Made by a program: the position numbers and the translations under genes. This document shows positions 58,880-64,000 of a DNA stretch of 64,000 nucleotides, piece after piece. Each line of letters starts with the position of its first letter. The stretch's first letter is position 1. The notes under the pieces are model-generated. The model worked only from the letters and a program-made list of their open reading frames with translations. It did not search any database and was not told the DNA's origin. The DNA comes from Marisa cornuarietis (Eukaryota; Mollusca; Gastropoda; Architaenioglossa; Ampullariidae): contig SMMW01000001.1 of the NCBI GenBank assembly GCA_004794655.1, forward strand, positions 15,863,001 through 15,927,000. The letters run 5' to 3'.

Positions 58880-61800
58880 CTGCAAATACACATGAAAGAA
58901 AACAAGAGGATATTGAATCACGTGACTGATCTGGGTTGGACTTCACTTCAAATCAAGGTTTAAATCCACTTCCCTCGACCGGTCAAACCAATAACCTCTG
59001 CCCGCGTACAGCAACTCGTGAGCCCGCCAGGGGCGCATAACTATGGGGGAGGGTGGGTCCATAGAGCTTAACTGCGGCTGGTGATCGACCTGTTTGAACA
59101 TACATCTTCGACATGAAATCCACCTCTGTTCTGTCTTTGCTGCCTGTCTCATTTCTGTTCGCTACTTTGAACTGTCGGGTAATTGAGGACACGAGATCGC
59201 AGGGCTTCGGAGCAGCAGCTGACAGGGTTTTGACCTCTGACCATTGCTGGTCGTCCACAGCAAAGTGCAGAGATTCCAAGGTCTGTCAATGAACTATGAA
59301 ATTAACACGTTAAATAAGAACAATCAGAAAACCCATTGCCTAAAGTTCTCATAAATCGACAGCTTTATTTGATTCCACCTTTAGATATCCCGGGTAAAGG
59401 GTTGTGTAGCCTCATTGCTGTCAGTGTAGTGAACATCATGGTTGACCGTGTCTGACACCTCAAGCTGGCAGCCATCTGCATGCAAGTCCAGCGCACAAAG
59501 CTACAAACCTCTAAATCTTTGAGAAATATTACAAAACCTTTGAAATTTAAAGCAAGTTGTGTGTTAATTTTTTCCAGATCTTAATCTCTATATGGAATCC
59601 CAAACAGTTTAACGTACTGGCTCAAACAACTGCGTAGATATGGACGGTTTTTATAGCAGTACCAGAACAAAATGGCTGTTGGACGACCTGTATAAATCTA
59701 AGAAAATTTAAATATGTCCAAAACGTTAATTGTTAGATTTAAAAAAATTTTGAAACCCGAGCCGATGCAGATGCAGTCTGGAGAAAAAGAGAGAGAGAGA
59801 GAGTAAAGAAAGTTAAAGAGGAAAAAAACATCGGAGTAAATGTTTGCCCGTCCCCAGCGACGAAAAAACAGTGTGAGGGAATGAACTATTCAAAGATTAT
59901 TTATAAGAATTTCTTTAAGTTAGCACAGTTAGACGCACAGTTGTGCCCAGGCAAGTTATTAAATTTGTTGTTGGAGGAATAACAAACACACCTCCAGCCG
60001 CTGAGTGTGTGGGTGAGAAAGCGGAAGACACGCACACTGTGAGAAAATGACAAAAACAAAAATTTACATACATTCCAAATTTTTCAAAGCAAAATAAAAA
60101 AGGATGAGAACATATTAGTAATTGATTTTGAAAACAAAACGAACACAGAGGGAAAAAAGGTGTTTGTAATGCCATCTGATCAAATGCCAGAATAGTTGCA
60201 TTGTTGTTTGCGGGGGGACCTGCCAGTTCCTAGGAGCAGAAATAGAAGGACATAACGACAAATAACTGCGATGTCTAGGAAAACAATCTATTTCAAACTT
60301 GTCAGTTGGACTACACGATCAGCTGTGTCATGCAGCAAATAAATAAAACACCACCAACAAAAACAACATCCACAGGGACTTCTCGGAAAGCTTGCCAACA
60401 CCGCTTATTTTTCTTCCCAGCTATTTTTTCTTAGAATTGATCAGAATAACTAGCTGCATTAGCGACATGCTTTACACTGGTTTTGTCAACTTTCGCGAAA
60501 GCGAAAAAGGAAGAATTAAAAAAATGTAAATGAAGCTATATATTTTTTAACTATAAAATAAATGAAGGCAATTCTGCAGGCTGCTGGAATGATAGAAGAT
60601 GCTGTGGGGGATGAATAAAGGTGAGATGGGGGGAAGGGAGGGGGAGGTGACAACTCCAATATGCAGTATAATTAAACGTGTGGGTAGGAATATCCGTTAT
60701 TTTCCTCACTGTACCTTTGGAACACCTGCGCTAGCAAAGTATAACGAGGGGTCTATTTGACATAAAGAACATGAGCTAGGACACAGCTGCAAAGAAAATG
60801 GAGAACAGTTAGGACACAGCTATGAAAAACGACTGTAGCTAGAACTTCAAGCCTGAGGTCGATACATAACATTTGTGCATGCCAAAAGAAAGAAAGAAAA
60901 AAGGAGAGAGAGAGAGAAGGGGGAGGGTTGTTCCTGATGACCTCTGTCTTCTTGACCATTCTCAAAACTTTCTAGTTCAATAAACTTTTGCTCCCACAAA
61001 AAAAGGAAACCTTAGACGGGCTTTGACATATTAAAAAGCTGAAGCAAATATCTGTTTCTTCTTGTAATTGCAACTATGTCTTGTGTACACGTTCTTGACA
61101 GCATATTAATAACAGTTTTCCTGTTCAATAATACTTGAAAGCAAACTCCGCGCTAGAGCAAGCGCATCAGACCACGAGCCTCCATCCTTCACTTGCAGAA
61201 TAATTTCCTTTCTTAAAAAAAAAACATCTTTGCATTACACCGAGTAAACCATGGCTTACTGGACGATGAGGAGGCATTGTGAGTGGTCTTCATTACAAGA
61301 ACCGAACAAAATCACCATTGTATACGCATAATGAAAATTCCGAGACCAAAATTCTTAAGGCGGCAATACTTTTTTTTTCTTGAAGCATGCCTTTTTGGCT
61401 TTTCTTGTCATGAAACTCTTTCGTCTGTTTTGTTTAAGCAATTTAATGCTTTATTTCGTGAACAAAGATTTCTCGTTGTAGGTCTTATTTGGTTACAAGA
61501 GCGTAGAGGTATTTCGGGGGAGTTATAAAAGCATCCCCAGAGTTTAAAAGAAATTGTGGAGGTCTTTGTAGAGCAGCTACGACTGTTGTTGATCAAGGGG
61601 AAAAGCTTAACAGGACAAGGAGCAAGGCAGAAAGAACACTGATGTCCACGTTAGCACGCGGAAAGTTATCCACTCGAAAACTCGTGTGGAGGTCGAGTAA
61701 ACTTAGGTTACCCTCCTTGTTACCATGGAGATGATGGGCCTTCGTGGCTGTCTCCAAGGCCAGCGTTCCGCAGACTCTAGAATTCATCTCGAGAATCTAG

Positions 61801-63449
61801 CGAGAGCTCTGACCGAGACGATCTGTCTTCGCAAGATCAATGATAATACATTTAAAAGCATTCCGGATTATTCCATATTAATTTTCTTTTTCACAGACCA
61901 AAGCCGTGTGCATCATTGTTCATTCTGTCGAGCATACAGCTTAGTAACGAGGTTCTCTTCTTCCCAATGTTGCATAATATTTAATTTAAAGGATCAAACC
62001 CCAGCCAAACGAGGCCTGAGTGTTAGTAATTTCGACACAAGTCATCTTTTCTCAAAGCGCATGCTGCTACCATATCAAACAAGCTGAAGATGCTTCTCGA
62101 AGCTTACGCTGACCAAATCAAACATAGTAGAAATCAAACAACCGTACTAAATATATATGCTAGAAGTTATTTTGAAGTGTATATTGGTTTGTTGATTAGA
62201 CGAGAAGTTAATTTGGAAGTGTATATAGCAACTAACAAACGATGTTTTTATTGACTCAGGCCACGCGGCTTCAACATCCAGGGGCTGGGGAGCACAGCTC
62301 GTACAACAACACGAAGCCTAATAACAATAATATATCATAATACATCATCATATGTAATATCATACTATACTACAGTGTAATTAAATAATTCCACTTTTTG
62401 TCCCAGATTACCGTTTGAAGTGGCAAACCGAGTTAGAGGATGATTCATTCTCCGTGCATAAAAGAACTTCTTTGCAAAGTTTCGACCAAGAGTAAAGATA
62501 TCTAGCAAGGCTGTGAAGGTGAGAAACATCTATTAACAACAACACAGTGTGCAGTATGATGGCTGGGTTTTATACTGAATTGGTAAAAATGTGAGCGACA
62601 AAACTTCTAAATGGTTGCAATGGAGAAGATGTATTTCATCGTCTTGCGCTGAATGACAAAAGGGACATCAAATTCCAACTCTACGAAAAATAATTTTTAA
62701 CACCATGCAAATATGATTCTTACTGTAGTCTTGGATTTAGAGTGACATACACGACTAACCTAGAGCTGTATGTTAGTCTTGAAGCGTGTATAGTGGTTGT
62801 ATCATACAGACTGGAAAATAATCTTGAGGTGTATGCAGTGGCCATATCACACGGTCTGGAAGTTTGTTTATCTGTTTGTTTTGTATAAAGCGCGCTCGAA
62901 TTCTCACATCAGTGTATTTGTGTTTGCTTCAACGTGTATTAGAGTGCATGTGGACTGTGTATGAGGCCTAATGTTCGTTACCTGTAATACAGACACAGAG
63001 GGCGCTGATCACTCTCCTCACCTCACGCCGCTCGTGGCCTTTACCCTCACGCTACGTTCCAGCATTTCGCTTAATTTCTGTCTAGCTCACCTGTTTCGCA
63101 CAATTCTGGGCTTGTTAGTCCAGAACCCCGGCCTCAGAAAGTCAATAAAGTTTCACTCTTACTGACAAGTAGTTCACTAGGTTCCAGATTCGCGTAACTG
63201 TAATGAACAGGCGATGAAAACTCCTACCCAGTGTTCGCAACGATCCGACTACTTTTTTTTCTCTTACACCATACGGGTTTTCTTTTCTCGTGCGGGAGAG
63301 TACTGTGTAAACTCGGAGTAGCGCCATCTTAATAAGATGTTGTCTTCAAATGAAATAGTGTGATGGGGTGTATTATGGGGGCGGATCCACAGGAGTTAAG
63401 TTCGGAAGGCATAGATTAAGCCACCACTACGATCAAAGGGCAATATCTC
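58880..63449. other. stretch with no supported exon (possible large GPCR intron)
   Basis: I looked for the missing TM1-TM3 exons on the minus strand and found none. It holds GA runs (59786-59803), A/T-rich sequence and only short chance frames. If the GPCR extends past the window, this is its intron. Confidence 0.45.
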
Positions 63450-63975
63450 AGTCTAAAGGGAGTTGCGCACCATGCAACACATTTGACTGCTTAAGGACAA
63501 GTCTAAGTATCTGCAATAAATCTAAGATCTGATTATGTTCAAAATGGGTCAGATCGGCTCTGCGCAGACATACGAGTAGAATTATGTTGTGATTAGAAGT
63601 ACAGAACTTTCCTGAACTTCTGGTGCTTTGAGCTAGGAAACGGGACCATGTCACTCCTAGTCTTTTTCTGGACTGGCCAGCTATCCGTTCTCGCATATAA
63701 TACAAACCGTACGTGTTGTGTTTTAATTTCTTTGCTGGCTCTTGTCCTGTTTCTGTGAACTTCTCTTCCACTACATCCCAGCCAGACAACTCCGGTCTTC
63801 GTCTGATGACCGTATGATCACCAGAACAATATACCATCACAGGATTTATAGGTATTGTATTGCAAAACAATGGAGCTTAGCCCCCTTTCATATAAACCGC
63901 CTACCCACCATTGAATCCTTTAATTAAATATTCACTAAAAACACACCTCTTCCTTGAGAATTACTTAATTTCACA
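63450..63975 (+). pseudogene. decayed C-terminal part of a non-LTR reverse transcriptase
   Basis: Plus-strand readings in several frames give ARKRDHVTPSLFFLDWPAIR, YKPYVLCFNFFAGSCP, HYIPARQLRSSSDDRMI, WSLAPFHINRLPTIESF and YSLKTHLFLENYL in order. These correspond to the usual 3' region of CR1/jockey-like polymerases: LHWLPVR..RI.YK, then ..Y.PSR.LRSSSD, then WNSLP..IR, then SFK..LKTHLF. Stops and frame changes between blocks show it is dead. A minus-strand frame of 140 codons over the same region is a shadow. It may continue beyond 64000. Confidence 0.75.
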
Positions 63976-64000
63976 CAATGCTAGTTCATCTTGAAGCTTC

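Noticed and set aside
63448..63870. Minus-strand frame of 140 codons
   Set aside because: The plus strand carries recognisable RT C-terminal blocks, so the reverse frame is a shadow of a dead element.

Overview
This is a eukaryotic, animal-type window. Genes are sparse and split by GT-AG introns. The rest is AT-rich intergenic DNA full of microsatellites, minisatellites, tRNA-derived SINE-like copies, MITE-like elements and decayed non-LTR reverse-transcriptase relics. A Hedgehog-releasing Dispatched transporter and a peptide-type class A GPCR make it metazoan. The repeat style fits a lophotrochozoan, probably a mollusc; that last step is inference. There is no bacterial operon, CRISPR array, rRNA or convincing functional tRNA gene.

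Layout. Positions 1-6.3 kb hold no supportable gene, only SINE fragments and a 266-bp inverted-repeat element (4175-4440). From 6374 to 15655 on the + strand lies a complete four-exon Dispatched gene (about 1238 aa). All its splice phases agree and an in-frame stop precedes the chosen start. Its intron 1 contains a long inverted repeat ending about 35 bp before exon 2, and its intron 2 contains an almost perfect 3 x 343-bp tandem triplication. From 15.7 to 36.5 kb the DNA is non-genic: a non-LTR RT relic (17.8-19.0 kb, -), one copy of a second MITE family (21858-22110), several copies of an unnamed dispersed repeat, SINE copies, a CpG-rich promoter-like patch (28.8-29.3 kb), and a block with CRE palindromes, an 80-bp minisatellite and telomere-like repeats (33.98-34.7 kb).

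From 40882 to 36596 on the - strand is a three-exon gene for a secreted, very acidic protein of about 880 aa that I do not recognise. It has a signal peptide, a furin-type cleavage site and a short hydrophobic last exon followed closely by AATAAA. From 58879 to 48217 on the - strand are the last four exons seen of a rhodopsin-family peptide GPCR (end of TM3 to the C-terminus). Its 5' exons (TM1-TM3) were not found and probably lie beyond the right edge. An inverted copy of the second MITE lies at 47547-47798, a second copy of the 266-bp MITE lies inside a GPCR intron (53681-53946), and another RT relic sits at the right edge (63.45-63.97 kb, +).

The three genes do not form a shared pathway. 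Dispatched acts in Hedgehog-producing cells, the GPCR is a cell-surface receptor, and the acidic protein is probably secreted. I see no clearly new multi-gene system. The most novel coding item is the acidic proprotein, and the most structured non-coding items are the paired inverted-repeat elements and the intronic triplication.
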